A stretch of DNA of 20,698 bases from a virus: IMG/VR virus record IMGVR_UViG_3300008117_001005, positions 1-20,698 of that record, one strand, 5' to 3'. Shown here piece by piece: positions 11,806 to 20,698 of this stretch. Each line of letters begins with the position of its first letter. Positions within the stretch are counted from its first letter, which is position 1. Under the pieces are notes generated by a model that was not told where the DNA came from, ran no database searches, and was given only the letters and a program-made list of their open reading frames with translations. The position numbers were made by a program, and so were the translations under genes.

Positions 11806-14800
11806 ATGATTAGAAACAAGAAAATTTTTATTGGAGGTGCGAATCAAGACGATTCATTGCACTTAATTGAAGATGCTCAGTATTTGAGAGTAATGAACGG
11901 AAGGGTTGGGGTAACTCAATACGGGAGAAATAATAGAGTCGAAGGAGTGCCGGGTACTACTTCAATACCACAAGCTGTTTATCCTCCATATGGAGTGAAC
12001 ATGGCTATTGGTAGTTGTATAGACATTGAAAATCAAAGATTATTATGGTTTGTTTATAATACTATGGGTGATCATGGTATTTATTGTTTTGATATGGTAG
12101 CCAACCTTACTTATGCTGTTATTTATGATAGCCAAATAGAAGGTGGATTAAATTTTAATAAGGATTACAGGATAGATCGCAATTGTAAGGTAATAAATGG
12201 GGTGTTGTATTGGTCAGACAATTACAATGAACCCAAGAAAATCAACATTGATAAAGGGATTAAGACCAACCAAGCGGGATATTCTACAAACGAAACAGCG
12301 TATGAAATTCCATCTGGCGGCATCCCATATACTACTTTTACAATAATTAGACGTCCTCCTTATTATGCATTAAATGTAAATAAAGCCGTAGATGCGGGTT
12401 TTGATAATAATTTTATTGAAAATTCTGCATTTCAAATGTGTTACTTTTATGATTTTGTAGATAATGAAAGATCTAGATTATCTGCTTTTAGTAATTTAAT
12501 GAATTTTAATACACCGGGCGAAACAAACAATTACATAGCGTGCAGCGTGCCTTTTTCGGAATATATAGAAAGTGAAATTGAAAAAATTAATATATGCGCT
12601 AAGGATGTTGTTACTAATGTTATTTATATTGTAAAAACATTTGATAGAAACAATCCGGTTGATGCCTTAGATATATTTGAACACAATGAAGGAACAAATC
12701 AACTTGAATTTAATTTTTATAATGATATAGTTGGTATTCCTTTAAGTTCAAGTGAATCTTCTATTCCATATGATTTAGTACCATTAAAAAGTACAACATT
12801 AGAAACAGCAACAGCTAGGTTATTTTTAGCAAACAATTTAGCAGGTTATAATACTCCATTAACCACAAGTTTAGCCATTTCATCTACTTCATCAACTACT
12901 CCATCAAGTAATAGTTTTATATCAGTTGTAAAAACATATAGTATTGCTATTAGAAATAAATACGATACAGGAGATATAAGATCTGAGGTTGTAGGGTATC
13001 TCTATGCTGCTGGAGAGGTAAACACTGTTTACTTTTATAATGCATATAAAAATAGTTATTATAATAGCTTTCCCGCAACATTAGATTTATCCGATGCGGA
13101 TGGAGAATTTGCCTATGAAGGTAATTTCTTAACATGGTATGCGGCTAATTACAGCCCTGCAAATACAAACTATGATTGGTATTATCCTTATTTTGGTAAT
13201 CCTACGTTTACATTTACTTCTGGATCAACTCCATCTTATTATGTTACTATTGAAAATAATGTAACCGCATTTAGTGCGCAAACAGTATTTAAAAGCAGTG
13301 CTACATATAATATATCAATTGTATTTTATGATAGATTTAGAAGAAGATCTGGTGTAGTTGATAAGGTAATTAATTACACTTTGCCCAATTTGACAGACGA
13401 TCAAACATCTTTTATTCAATATTTAAATTGGACATTAAGTAATGCAAATGCTCAAAATGAAATACCAGATTGGGCGTATTACTACCAAATAGTTCAAACC
13501 AAAAATTTAATACAATCTGATTTTGTACAAATAGCTACAAATGGAATTCAATATGCAACAAAACAAGATGTTGCTTCTGGAGGAGGATATACTTATGGTA
13601 ATACATATTCAATAGGTATTTTTGCTATTGGTTTAAATATTTCAAGTTTAACATCTATTGGATTAGGATACAATTACAAAGAAGGCGATATGTGCAGGAT
13701 AACAGACACAAGCGCAAGTTATAATGTACAAGTAATAGGTCAAGATGGGGAATATGTATTAGTAGAAGCGTTTGATCTTGGAACTGTTTCTACTACGGAT
13801 TATAAAGTAATAGAACTATATACCCCTAAAAAAAGCTCTACACAAGAGCCTTATTATGAGGTAAGTCAAGTTTATGAAATAAATAATCCTACTGCATCAA
13901 ATAGACAATACAGTACTATAAATGGTCAATTAATTGGTGATGTTTATATTTTACAAAGAATTGACGGTGCTAGCACAAATTATTTTACTGAGAATATGTC
14001 GCCATTTGATAAAGTATGGCAATATTGGAATACAAATTCTGGATGGCCTAATTTTATAACTAATTTAGGTCAAGCTAGGAATGAATATGAAATAAGATAT
14101 TCTAATGTATTTACTACTGGAACATCTAATAATGGGTTAAGCACATTTGAGGTTTTAAATTTTAAAACTGTACCACTTGGTATGGGTAGCATACAAAAAT
14201 TACAACTTGCATCTAAAACAACAGAGCAAGGGGTTGTTATGTTGGCTATTGGTTCTTTTCAAACAGCATCTTGCTATCTTGGTGAGGTTCAAGTGGTTGG
14301 AGCATCACAAAATGCTTTCTTAGCTCAAGACGTAGCTGTTATAGGTACTATTAATGTGTTAAAAGGTATGTTAGGCACAACGCAACCAGAAACGGTAGTT
14401 GAGTATCTTGGTGTAATCTTTTGGTACGACCTTAATAATGGACAAGTAGCTCAATATAGCTCAAATGGGGTATTCCCAATTAGTTCTTTCAAAATGGAAA
14501 GGCTATTTAAAAACTATGCAAAAGGTTATTTAGCAGCAAATTCTAATAACCTAGATAATATAAATGGATTCCATCATATCCCGACTTACATTGATCCATT
14601 CCATAAAGAATTTGGGATATCATTGCCGGGATTGATTTATCAGAACTATGCAGATACATTACCAAGTTATGCAACTGTTCCATCATACGCAAGTTCTATC
14701 ATAAATAGATTTGATATGTCGGATAGTTTAGCTAAGACAGTAGTATTTCATTTGCAGGATAATCAATGGAAAAGCGATTATCAGTTTATAGCTGAACAAT

Positions 14801-15279
14801 ACGAATATTTTGAAAACAGAATGTTCGGGTTTAAAAACGGGGCTTTATACGAGTTCAACACCAATACTTCCACGTGGAACACTTGGTTTGGCACTCAATA
14901 TCCTGTAAGAATATGTTGGGTAGTTAATAAGCCTTTAAGCGGATTGAAGGATATGGCAGAATTGGTGGTTGAGGGCAATCAAGCTCCAGACTATACAGTT
15001 TTGTACACTACACTTCCAAATACGCAAATTACAGACTTGACAGAATCGGATTTCGTTAGCCAAGAGGGCATCTTCTATGGAAGGTTTTTAAGAGATAGAC
15101 TATCTCCAAACGCCACAGGTACGCCAGATCAGAAGATGTTAAATGGGGATGTAATTCTTTCTCAGATTCCTCAAATAATGGCTGAATGGCAGTCTTATGA
15201 TTCAATTATTTACGTTAATTTTGTAGATGTAGGATTTAACCTTTCAAGAGGCCAAAATTTTATTTTAGGTAATCAATAA
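11806..15279 (+). CDS. Large tail (muzzle/stabilisation-like) protein, 1157 aa
   Basis: The biggest complete gene of the window. The start, MIRNKKIFIGGANQDDSLHL, followed by ALA-poor, Tyr/Asn-rich beta sequence (RLLWFVYNTMGDHGIYCFD; VINGVLYWSDNYNEPKKINI), resembles the tail stabilisation/muzzle proteins of crAss-like and related podoviruses, which form a beta-propeller-like hub at the tail tip. Ser/Thr-rich stretches (about residues 356-372) are likely loops. There is no signal peptide or enzymatic motif. It directly follows three neck-size genes with 5 nt spacing. A shadow frame on the other strand (12950-13135) is discarded. Homology call rests on pattern memory; a search would decide. Confidence 0.65.
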   Translation: MIRNKKIFIGGANQDDSLHLIEDAQYLRVMNGRVGVTQYGRNNRVEGVPGTTSIPQAVYPPYGVNMAIGSCIDIENQRLLWFVYNTMGDHGIYCFDMVANLTYAVIYDSQIEGGLNFNKDYRIDRNCKVINGVLYWSDNYNEPKKINIDKGIKTNQAGYSTNETAYEIPSGGIPYTTFTIIRRPPYYALNVNKAVDAGFDNNFIENSAFQMCYFYDFVDNERSRLSAFSNLMNFNTPGETNNYIACSVPFSEYIESEIEKINICAKDVVTNVIYIVKTFDRNNPVDALDIFEHNEGTNQLEFNFYNDIVGIPLSSSESSIPYDLVPLKSTTLETATARLFLANNLAGYNTPLTTSLAISSTSSTTPSSNSFISVVKTYSIAIRNKYDTGDIRSEVVGYLYAAGEVNTVYFYNAYKNSYYNSFPATLDLSDADGEFAYEGNFLTWYAANYSPANTNYDWYYPYFGNPTFTFTSGSTPSYYVTIENNVTAFSAQTVFKSSATYNISIVFYDRFRRRSGVVDKVINYTLPNLTDDQTSFIQYLNWTLSNANAQNEIPDWAYYYQIVQTKNLIQSDFVQIATNGIQYATKQDVASGGGYTYGNTYSIGIFAIGLNISSLTSIGLGYNYKEGDMCRITDTSASYNVQVIGQDGEYVLVEAFDLGTVSTTDYKVIELYTPKKSSTQEPYYEVSQVYEINNPTASNRQYSTINGQLIGDVYILQRIDGASTNYFTENMSPFDKVWQYWNTNSGWPNFITNLGQARNEYEIRYSNVFTTGTSNNGLSTFEVLNFKTVPLGMGSIQKLQLASKTTEQGVVMLAIGSFQTASCYLGEVQVVGASQNAFLAQDVAVIGTINVLKGMLGTTQPETVVEYLGVIFWYDLNNGQVAQYSSNGVFPISSFKMERLFKNYAKGYLAANSNNLDNINGFHHIPTYIDPFHKEFGISLPGLIYQNYADTLPSYATVPSYASSIINRFDMSDSLAKTVVFHLQDNQWKSDYQFIAEQYEYFENRMFGFKNGALYEFNTNTSTWNTWFGTQYPVRICWVVNKPLSGLKDMAELVVEGNQAPDYTVLYTTLPNTQITDLTESDFVSQEGIFYGRFLRDRLSPNATGTPDQKMLNGDVILSQIPQIMAEWQSYDSIIYVNFVDVGFNLSRGQNFILGNQ

Positions 15280-15307
15280 AAGTATTAATTTTAAATAAAT
15301 TATCAGC

Positions 15308-15766
15308 ATGATAGATCCAATGACAGCCGGAGCCATATTAAGCGGAGTTAGCGCGCTAGGCAAAGGTATATTTGGTATGAGCCAAATGAACAAGGCTAAC
15401 CAATTAAATCCTCAATTTGCAGAATACAAAGAGAATCCTTTAGCTAGACAAAATCTAGGCGCAGCTCAACAATTGTTTTATGGCAGAACGCCGGGCATGA
15501 GTCAAGCTCAAGCTAATATTCAAGCAGCTCAAGCAAATCAATTAGCAGCAGGTCAAAGAGGTGCAACTGATTCTGCAACATTGTTAGCACTAGGTGCTGG
15601 ATCTCAAGGTGCAACTAATGCAGCGTTATCAAATCTTGCAGCACAAGAAGGTCAGCAAAAAATGGGTATGTTTGATAATTTAAGTAGAGCATACGCCATG
15701 TCTATTGGAGAAGGCGATACGCCATGTCTATTGGAGAAGGCGATAAGGTGCAACAAAATAAAATGA
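15308..15766 (+). CDS. Putative ejection/internal virion protein, N-terminal part (frameshifted)
   Basis: A 152-codon frame whose first about 137 residues are a coherent Ala/Gln/Gly-rich protein (MIDPMTAGAILSGVSALGKG; QANIQAAQANQLAAGQRG) with a hydrophobic N-terminus suited to membrane insertion. The last residues (TPCLLEKAIRCNKIK) are out of character: they come from a shift caused by a 26-bp tandem duplication (15691-15745). Removing one unit joins the reading to 15724-15966 and gives 210 aa. Place (after the tail protein, first of three) and size recall the smallest ejected internal virion protein of podoviruses, such as T7 gp14; this is inference. Confidence 0.6.
   Translation: MIDPMTAGAILSGVSALGKGIFGMSQMNKANQLNPQFAEYKENPLARQNLGAAQQLFYGRTPGMSQAQANIQAAQANQLAAGQRGATDSATLLALGAGSQGATNAALSNLAAQEGQQKMGMFDNLSRAYAMSIGEGDTPCLLEKAIRCNKIK
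15691..15745. repeat. 26-bp tandem duplication causing a frameshift
   Basis: Bases 15691-15716 are repeated exactly at 15717-15742, with three further matching bases. Because 26 is not a multiple of three, the second unit shifts the reading frame. Deleting one unit gives one continuous 210-aa protein. Confidence 0.95.
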
Positions 15767-15966
15767 TGAAATTCCAATTTGATGCAAATGCACAAAATGC
15801 ATTACGCCAATCTGGTATTAGTAATATATTTGGTGGAGCAAGCGACATTGCGGGAGGAGTAATGCAATATGGTAGTTATCAAAATGCGCAAGAAGCAAAT
15901 GCAAACCAAAGTGCATATAATGAAATGTTGAGAAAGGCTTTTTTGCAAAAACAATTTGGAGTATAA
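15724..15966 (+). CDS. C-terminal part of the frameshifted ejection-type protein
   Basis: The frame from the ATG at 15724 (80 aa) starts within the second copy of the duplication: MSIGEGDKVQQNKMMKFQFD. It ends with a Gln/Asn/Ala-rich tail (NAQEANANQSAYNEMLRKAF). It continues the composition of the 15308 frame and was almost certainly its C-terminus before the 26-bp duplication. Independent translation from this ATG is possible but unproven. The next gene starts 12 nt later. Confidence 0.55.
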   Translation: MSIGEGDKVQQNKMMKFQFDANAQNALRQSGISNIFGGASDIAGGVMQYGSYQNAQEANANQSAYNEMLRKAFLQKQFGV

Positions 15967-15978
15967 AAAATATAAAAA

Positions 15979-17481
15979 ATGGCAAACGGAAATTTAGGTA
16001 GTTATGCGGTAACGCTTCCAAATATCTTTCAAGCTCCCGGACAAGCACTTGAGTCTGCCACGCAGCAAATAGAAAGACAGACAGAAAAAATGGCTGATAG
16101 AGCATTGCGAGAGCAAGAGATGGCTGAGAGAAAAGCAGAAAGAGATGAAGCTCAAATGTATAGAAAAATGCAAACTATACAAGAAATGTCTGACTTGTCT
16201 AAATATCAAACAGCTAATGATGTTGCTAATGCTATTGGTAATAGAACAGCAAATGAAATTAAAACTAAATATATTAATTTAGCTAAAGAAGGAAAAGCTG
16301 GACTAGCTGATATAATGGAGGGAGTTAATAAGGAAATATCATCTACAACAGAAGGAATGAATGCATTGAAAATGGAAGGTGAAATTTTTGAAAATGGATT
16401 AAAGAGATTAAAAACAGAATTTCCGGAATTAGATGCAACTGCATTACTTACTGATTATAGAAAAGATGTAACAAATAGAAGATTAAAAGACGGAACAACT
16501 TTTGTTAATCCAATAGAAGTTCAACAATCTGATTTAGTAACAAATCTTTCAAATCCAGACTATCTAAGTAAATATATCAGAGGTGGTAAAAATTTAACAG
16601 AAGCTATCACAGCTCCTAAAGGAATGGAGAAATCATCTGTGTTTGTAGGAACGCCAACAGAAAATGTTAAATTTGAAGCTACAATTCCTTTTTGGAAAAA
16701 ACCTACTTTTACACCAGAGCAAGCTCCGGGCGGATTTTTGCAAAAGGGTTTGCAGCCTTCATTAGAAATAAAAGCATCTACCGTTCCAGCAATTGCAATA
16801 CCTTCATCTTCAAGAGATCCATTTAAAATAATTGATACAGAGGTGTATGATAGATTCTCACAAGAACCAAAAACAAATCTTGAATTAATACAAGCAACAA
16901 GAGATAAGTTTCCGGATTATGATACGTTTAATTTTAAAGAAAAGGAATACGCCAAAAGAAATGTATTATATGATAAGTTGAGTGCATTGGATCAAAGTCA
17001 ATTTTACGCAACAGGAAGCACTCGTGCGCCAATTACAAATGTAAATGTAAACACAGAGCAAAAGGTAATGCCAGTAGACAGATGGTCTAGTATTGAAAAT
17101 ATAGTAGCAAATACCAAAGAAGGTTTTGCATCTCCGGTAAATAAATTACCTTCAGAAACACAAAAAATAATCATCGACATTGCTAGAGATGTTACCGGAG
17201 TAAAAGAATATAGTCAAGGCACTTTAGCACTTAAAAAGAACAAAGAAGGAGATATATCCATAGTTGATGTAATGTCTGGCAATTTTATTGCTCCTTTAAA
17301 TAAAAAAGATGTTAATTTAGCCGGGCAGCCTACGGCAGAGGCAAAAAAAGAAGTTTTAAAAGATGATGGGAAAGTAAGTACCGAAACTAAATATAAAATA
17401 AAAGGGATGTCTTATTCTTATAAAGAATTAAAAAATGCTGGGTGGTCTGATGCCGATATAAAAAGGCTAAATAATCAATAA
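15979..17481 (+). CDS. Putative internal virion protein, 500 aa
   Basis: A long, mainly helical protein. Residues 20-80 form a strongly charged coiled coil (QQIERQTEKMADRALREQEM, ERKAERDEAQMYRKMQTIQE). The middle is mixed, and the C-terminus has the short conserved-looking module YKIKGMSYSYKELKNAGWSD, which resembles C-terminal tails of virion-associated proteins in Bacteroidota phages. It sits between the 210-aa and the more-than-1000-aa genes, the same order and approximate size gradient as podovirus ejection proteins. No enzymatic motif is visible. Function is inferred from context. Confidence 0.55.
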   Translation: MANGNLGSYAVTLPNIFQAPGQALESATQQIERQTEKMADRALREQEMAERKAERDEAQMYRKMQTIQEMSDLSKYQTANDVANAIGNRTANEIKTKYINLAKEGKAGLADIMEGVNKEISSTTEGMNALKMEGEIFENGLKRLKTEFPELDATALLTDYRKDVTNRRLKDGTTFVNPIEVQQSDLVTNLSNPDYLSKYIRGGKNLTEAITAPKGMEKSSVFVGTPTENVKFEATIPFWKKPTFTPEQAPGGFLQKGLQPSLEIKASTVPAIAIPSSSRDPFKIIDTEVYDRFSQEPKTNLELIQATRDKFPDYDTFNFKEKEYAKRNVLYDKLSALDQSQFYATGSTRAPITNVNVNTEQKVMPVDRWSSIENIVANTKEGFASPVNKLPSETQKIIIDIARDVTGVKEYSQGTLALKKNKEGDISIVDVMSGNFIAPLNKKDVNLAGQPTAEAKKEVLKDDGKVSTETKYKIKGMSYSYKELKNAGWSDADIKRLNNQ

Positions 17482-17486
17482 TATCG

Positions 17487-17494
17487 TATATTTG
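17487..17494 (+). promoter_or_regulatory. Isolated -7 box before the giant late gene
   Basis: TATATTTG (17487-17494) matches TAnnTTTG 16 nt before the ATG at 17511. No -33 partner is seen, so it may be chance in this A+T-rich intergenic gap of 29 nt. Confidence 0.25.
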
Positions 17495-17510
17495 ATAAAC
17501 AATTATTAAC

Positions 17511-19211
17511 ATGGCTTTAGAGCAATTTGATGAAAATCAACCAAGAAAAATTCCTACTCCTAACGAAGTTTTTGGATCTAAAAAAGTGCCAACTCCTAGC
17601 GAAGTTTTTGGTGATGATTTAAAAAAAAAAGAATCTACACGTTTAGGATTTTCGGTTACACCATTACCATCTCAAGATAAGTTTCAGGAAGGATTAGCTA
17701 TGGCTCAAAGCCCAATAGCTTCTGCTGTTAAAAAAGATACACAAAAAGACGAAAACTTAGCCGCAGGAATATACAACACCTTAGTTGGTAGTGTAAAAAG
17801 ATTAGCCGGGGGGGCTGCGTATGCGGGTGAAGTTTTTTTGGGTGGGCGACCTGAAGCTACTATTACAAGACTAGCATCAGCTGAAAATACAAGACAAAAA
17901 ACAGAACAATTTGTTGAAAAAGCGAGATCCGAAAAAGCATCTAAGCAATATGAGGAATCTATGGGTAAATATGATTTTACTCCAAAGCCCGGCGGTGGTT
18001 TGCTTAGTGGCGTAGATGCAGATGATTTTAAAGCATTAGCTTTTACAGCTCCTTCTCAAGCATTAGATATGGTTTTGGGATCTTTAACCTATGGATCATC
18101 TTTTGTTGCTCAATCTATAAGCGATGCTGCAAATGAAATAAATCAATCGGATTCTGGTAAAAAACTTAATGAAGCGCAAAAAGCTACATATATCTTTACT
18201 CAGGCAGCAGTACAAGCTGCATTGGAAAAAGTTTCATTAGATTTGATACTAAAAAATACAGGTTTAGGAAAGGCTGCAAAGCAAAAAATTGCAAATGAGA
18301 TTACAGATGAATTTGTAAAGAAAGGTATTAAGGCAACAGCAAAAGATATTGAGGAAGCTGCATTTAAAAAAGCAAGCACATTTGCTAATCAAGCAAAAAG
18401 AGTGGGCATTAAAGCAGTCGCAGGTGTTGCAACAGAAGGTACAACAGAAGGTACTCAAACGGCAGCTCAAGAAGGAATTAAATTATTGACTAATAAAATA
18501 GTTGATAAAGATGTTTTCAATGAAGAAGATATAATTGCAAATCTTGGTAAAAATATAATAAACTCAACTATTGGCGGTGCTGCCTTTGGTAGTGTTGCTG
18601 GGGGTGGGGTTGGTGTATTCCAAAATACTAATAAAGCAATAAGAGATGAGGTAGCTAAGGCTGGTAAAAAATATTTTGTTAATGACACAGAAGTTTCTGA
18701 AGCAGAATTTAATGCTGCAACTGGAAACAAAAAGGTTGTTTCAGATATTACTAAAATACAAGACGAAATTAGCAAGCAGGTAGAGGAAGGTAACATTACT
18801 CCTCAAGAAGCACAAGCTGCAAATATTACAGCACAGCAATACGCAGAAATAGCTGGTAAAATACCAGCAACAGTAAGCCCTCAAGACAAATATAGAATTA
18901 TAGGTGGTATTGAGCAAAGAGAAGCGTTAAATGCAAGAAAGCAACAAGCATACGATGAATTAACCACTTTAGATCCTGTATTCAGAAAAGAAAAGCAAGA
19001 TCAAATTGATTTAATTCAAGCTAAGATAGACGAAACAAATGATTATCTAGAAGGCATTGTAAGCGGCAAAAAACCTGAATATAAAGAGAAAAGAGGAATG
19101 TACTTTAAAGTAGATTCTGAAGGCAACGAAACGCCTATAAATAAGGAAACATACGATTTAGCAAAGTCTATTAGAGAAGAAGATGATAGAAAGGCAAAGA
19201 AGCCAATGTAG
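17511..19211 (+). CDS. Giant ejected/polyvalent-type protein, N-terminal part (frameshifted)
   Basis: A 566-codon frame. It starts with two near-identical motifs (KIPTPNEVFG and KVPTPSEVFG, residues 13-33), followed by Ala/Gly/Lys-rich helical sequence with a hydrophobic, glycine-rich region (NIINSTIGGAAFGSVAGGGV) that could contact a membrane, and coiled-coil-like helices to the end (about 400-520). The stop TAG at 19209-19211 is premature: the next frame continues immediately (see 19190-20698). A single added base near 19200 joins KAKK to ANVAPEVAETVVTEE. The combined protein exceeds 1060 aa and is open at the right edge, a gp16-like size for a protein injected into the host. Function is inferred from position and resemblance. 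Confidence 0.55.
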   Translation: MALEQFDENQPRKIPTPNEVFGSKKVPTPSEVFGDDLKKKESTRLGFSVTPLPSQDKFQEGLAMAQSPIASAVKKDTQKDENLAAGIYNTLVGSVKRLAGGAAYAGEVFLGGRPEATITRLASAENTRQKTEQFVEKARSEKASKQYEESMGKYDFTPKPGGGLLSGVDADDFKALAFTAPSQALDMVLGSLTYGSSFVAQSISDAANEINQSDSGKKLNEAQKATYIFTQAAVQAALEKVSLDLILKNTGLGKAAKQKIANEITDEFVKKGIKATAKDIEEAAFKKASTFANQAKRVGIKAVAGVATEGTTEGTQTAAQEGIKLLTNKIVDKDVFNEEDIIANLGKNIINSTIGGAAFGSVAGGGVGVFQNTNKAIRDEVAKAGKKYFVNDTEVSEAEFNAATGNKKVVSDITKIQDEISKQVEEGNITPQEAQAANITAQQYAEIAGKIPATVSPQDKYRIIGGIEQREALNARKQQAYDELTTLDPVFRKEKQDQIDLIQAKIDETNDYLEGIVSGKKPEYKEKRGMYFKVDSEGNETPINKETYDLAKSIREEDDRKAKKPM

Positions 19212-20698
19212 CTCCTGAAGTTGCAGAAACAGTAGTAACCGAAGAATTTGCACCAACTGAAGTAAAACCAGAGGTGAAGTCTAAGCTAGAATCATTTAAA
19301 ACTAAGTTTGCGCCACAACCTAAAGAGGTTTCAGTAAGTGGTGTAACCGCAGCTCAAAAAAGAGTTAACAGACAGGAAGCTGCTAAAATTGCACCAACAG
19401 ATGCAAGAGGGTTTGCTTTGTCATGGATGAACCAAAGTCCGGATGCATTAGATTGGAATTCAATTAAAGATTTGTTTGGAGGCAGACGAGCAAGGTTAAA
19501 TGTGAAGGAAGTTACTCCTGAAGAAATAGCAAAAAGAGATTATGTTGCTGAAAAAGAGGGTGATGAAAAGGTAGGTAAAAATGGCTTAGTAAAAGGTATT
19601 GATGAAGTAGTAGGTGATATTTGGAATAATTTACCAGAAGGTTTAGAAGATAGAATAACTACAAGAGATATTAAGGATGAATTGGAAGCGTTGATTTCAG
19701 AATACCCTACAAGAGCTGATGCTGCAAGAGCATTGATTCAACATGAAGGCGGATTGAAAGGGAAGTCAATGGAAGAACAGCAATTAGCATTTGAAGAAAG
19801 AAAAGGTATTGAAGAAGGCGAGGAAATGGCTCCAGTTCAACTTGAAGGCGGATTTGTTCCATTTGAAGAAGATATGGATATTGAAGGAATGGAAGAACCT
19901 CCATTTGCAGTACAAGAAGCTACAACAGAAGAAGTAGCAGCAATGCAAGATATAGTAAAAGATTATATTGATGATGGTACCACGTCTTTATCTGAAATCA
20001 AAAAAGCAATAGCAAAAGAACTTGGTTACAATACAAAGAAACTAAGACAAACTATTGAAGATGCTTATAACGAATATACAACTACCGCAGAAGCGGCTGT
20101 AACAGAAGTTAAATCAGGATTATTGGGCAGAGTAGGTAATGCATTTGGCAAAATGTTTGGCAAGGAAGCTCAAAAGCCATTTATTGCAAAAGATGGTAAA
20201 GCATTAGATGCAAAGGCTAAAAATGTAGCTGAAACAGGTGGCAGAGTATCATTCCAAGCAACTTTGCCAAATGGCCAAAACGTAACAGCTAAGCCAGTTG
20301 ATGCAAGCATTGTAAATGGATTTTATAGCCCATTAGAATTGCAAATCAACCAAATGAAACAGGATAAAATGCCTGCTAAACAATGGTTAGATAAATTAAG
20401 AGGGGAAGAAGCTAGGTGGACAGGTCTTTCTGATTGGTTAAGTCAACAAGAGGGTAGCTTAACTAAAGAAGAAATTAAAAATTGGCTACAAGATAACCAA
20501 ATAGAAATAAATGAGATAGTAAAGGGTAAATCAGAAGGGCTAACAAAGGAGCAAAATGAAAGATTAAAAATTCTTGAAAAATTAGATGCTGAATATCCAA
20601 CTGGAGCAATGGAGGATATTGAATCAGGTTCTTATGACGAGTATTTAACTTTATTAAATATTAGAGATAAAAGTACATCAAAAGATTTAATTGATTTA
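19190..20698 (+). CDS. Continuation of the giant protein in the -1 frame, open at right edge
   Basis: From 19190 the frame stays open for 503 codons to the last base, with coding-like composition throughout: an acidic region (about 19800-19960), a basic/helical part, and a segment of about 20372-20515 reading PAKQWLDKLRGEEARWTGLS, then DWLSQQEGSLTKEEIKNWLQ and DNQIEINEIVKG. The W-T/S-G-L-x-D-W-L pattern with the following T-K-x-E-I/V helix recurs in large polyvalent phage proteins. If translated on its own the first in-frame ATG is at 19427, but continuity with the previous frame strongly suggests one gene. The shift could be mutation, sequencing error, or programmed slippage in the A/G-rich stretch near 19190-19202. 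Confidence 0.65.

Noticed and set aside
18264-18796. Minus-strand frames opposite the giant late gene
   Set aside because: Cys/Leu-rich translations antisense to a coherent coding frame; shadows caused by Ala/Lys codon bias on the plus strand.
1-20698. CRISPR arrays, tRNA genes, rRNA or insertion sequences
   Set aside because: No regularly spaced repeat-spacer units, cloverleaf-like segments or transposase frames were found on either strand by eye; a dedicated tRNA search was not possible.

Overview
The window is one contiguous piece of a tailed, probably podovirus-type, bacteriophage genome that infects a Bacteroidota (Flavobacterium/Cytophaga-like) host. Evidence seen: A+T-rich DNA; starts preceded by A-rich leaders rather than Shine-Dalgarno sequences; several TAnnTTTG -7 boxes (the Bacteroidota sigma consensus), two of them with a TTTG -33 partner at about 18-19 nt; and a primase-helicase with a BT4734/VirE-N-like front end. 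The podovirus/crAss-like affinity of the tail genes is inferred from protein resemblance, gene order and sizes, without any database search. No integrase, terminase, portal, major capsid or lysis gene is visible here.

Layout. (1) 1-2811, minus strand: a tightly packed recombination/accessory module: a RusA-like Holliday junction resolvase open at the left edge, a small basic DUF6321-like protein, two very small genes around a 69-bp duplication, two unknown proteins, a PD-(D/E)XK exonuclease and a further small unknown. (2) 2812-3484: a long non-coding control region with a leftward promoter carrying a palindrome, an orphan rightward terminator, a strikingly G-rich stretch with quadruplex potential, a dyad operator over a -7 box and four 10-bp iterons. 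(3) 3485-4522: a zinc-ribbon protein (+), then NinG and a tiny membrane protein (-), with a leftward terminator between the convergent units. (4) 4523-4625: divergent promoters. (5) 4625-8854, plus strand: Cro-like HTH protein, replication initiator with internal iterons, primase-helicase, SSB, four small proteins and a GroES-like co-chaperonin, closed by a terminator. (6) 8919 to the right edge, plus strand: a second, larger GroES-fold-like protein, three neck/tail-ring-size proteins, a 1157-aa tail protein, and three proteins whose order and sizes suggest ejected internal virion proteins.

How it works together. The Cro-like protein and the operator-like sites would separate leftward recombination functions from rightward replication and late genes. 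The initiator probably loads the helicase at an origin, for which the CTTACAAG iterons inside its own gene are the best candidate; the primase-helicase and SSB then run the fork, and exonuclease, NinG and RusA process recombination intermediates. GroES-like proteins presumably help the host GroEL fold virion proteins.

Two of the three late proteins are interrupted by frameshifts: a 26-bp tandem duplication at 15691-15745 and an apparent one-base loss near 19196-19202. With the 69-bp duplication near the left end, these suggest either recent mutation or local assembly problems and are the first things to verify.
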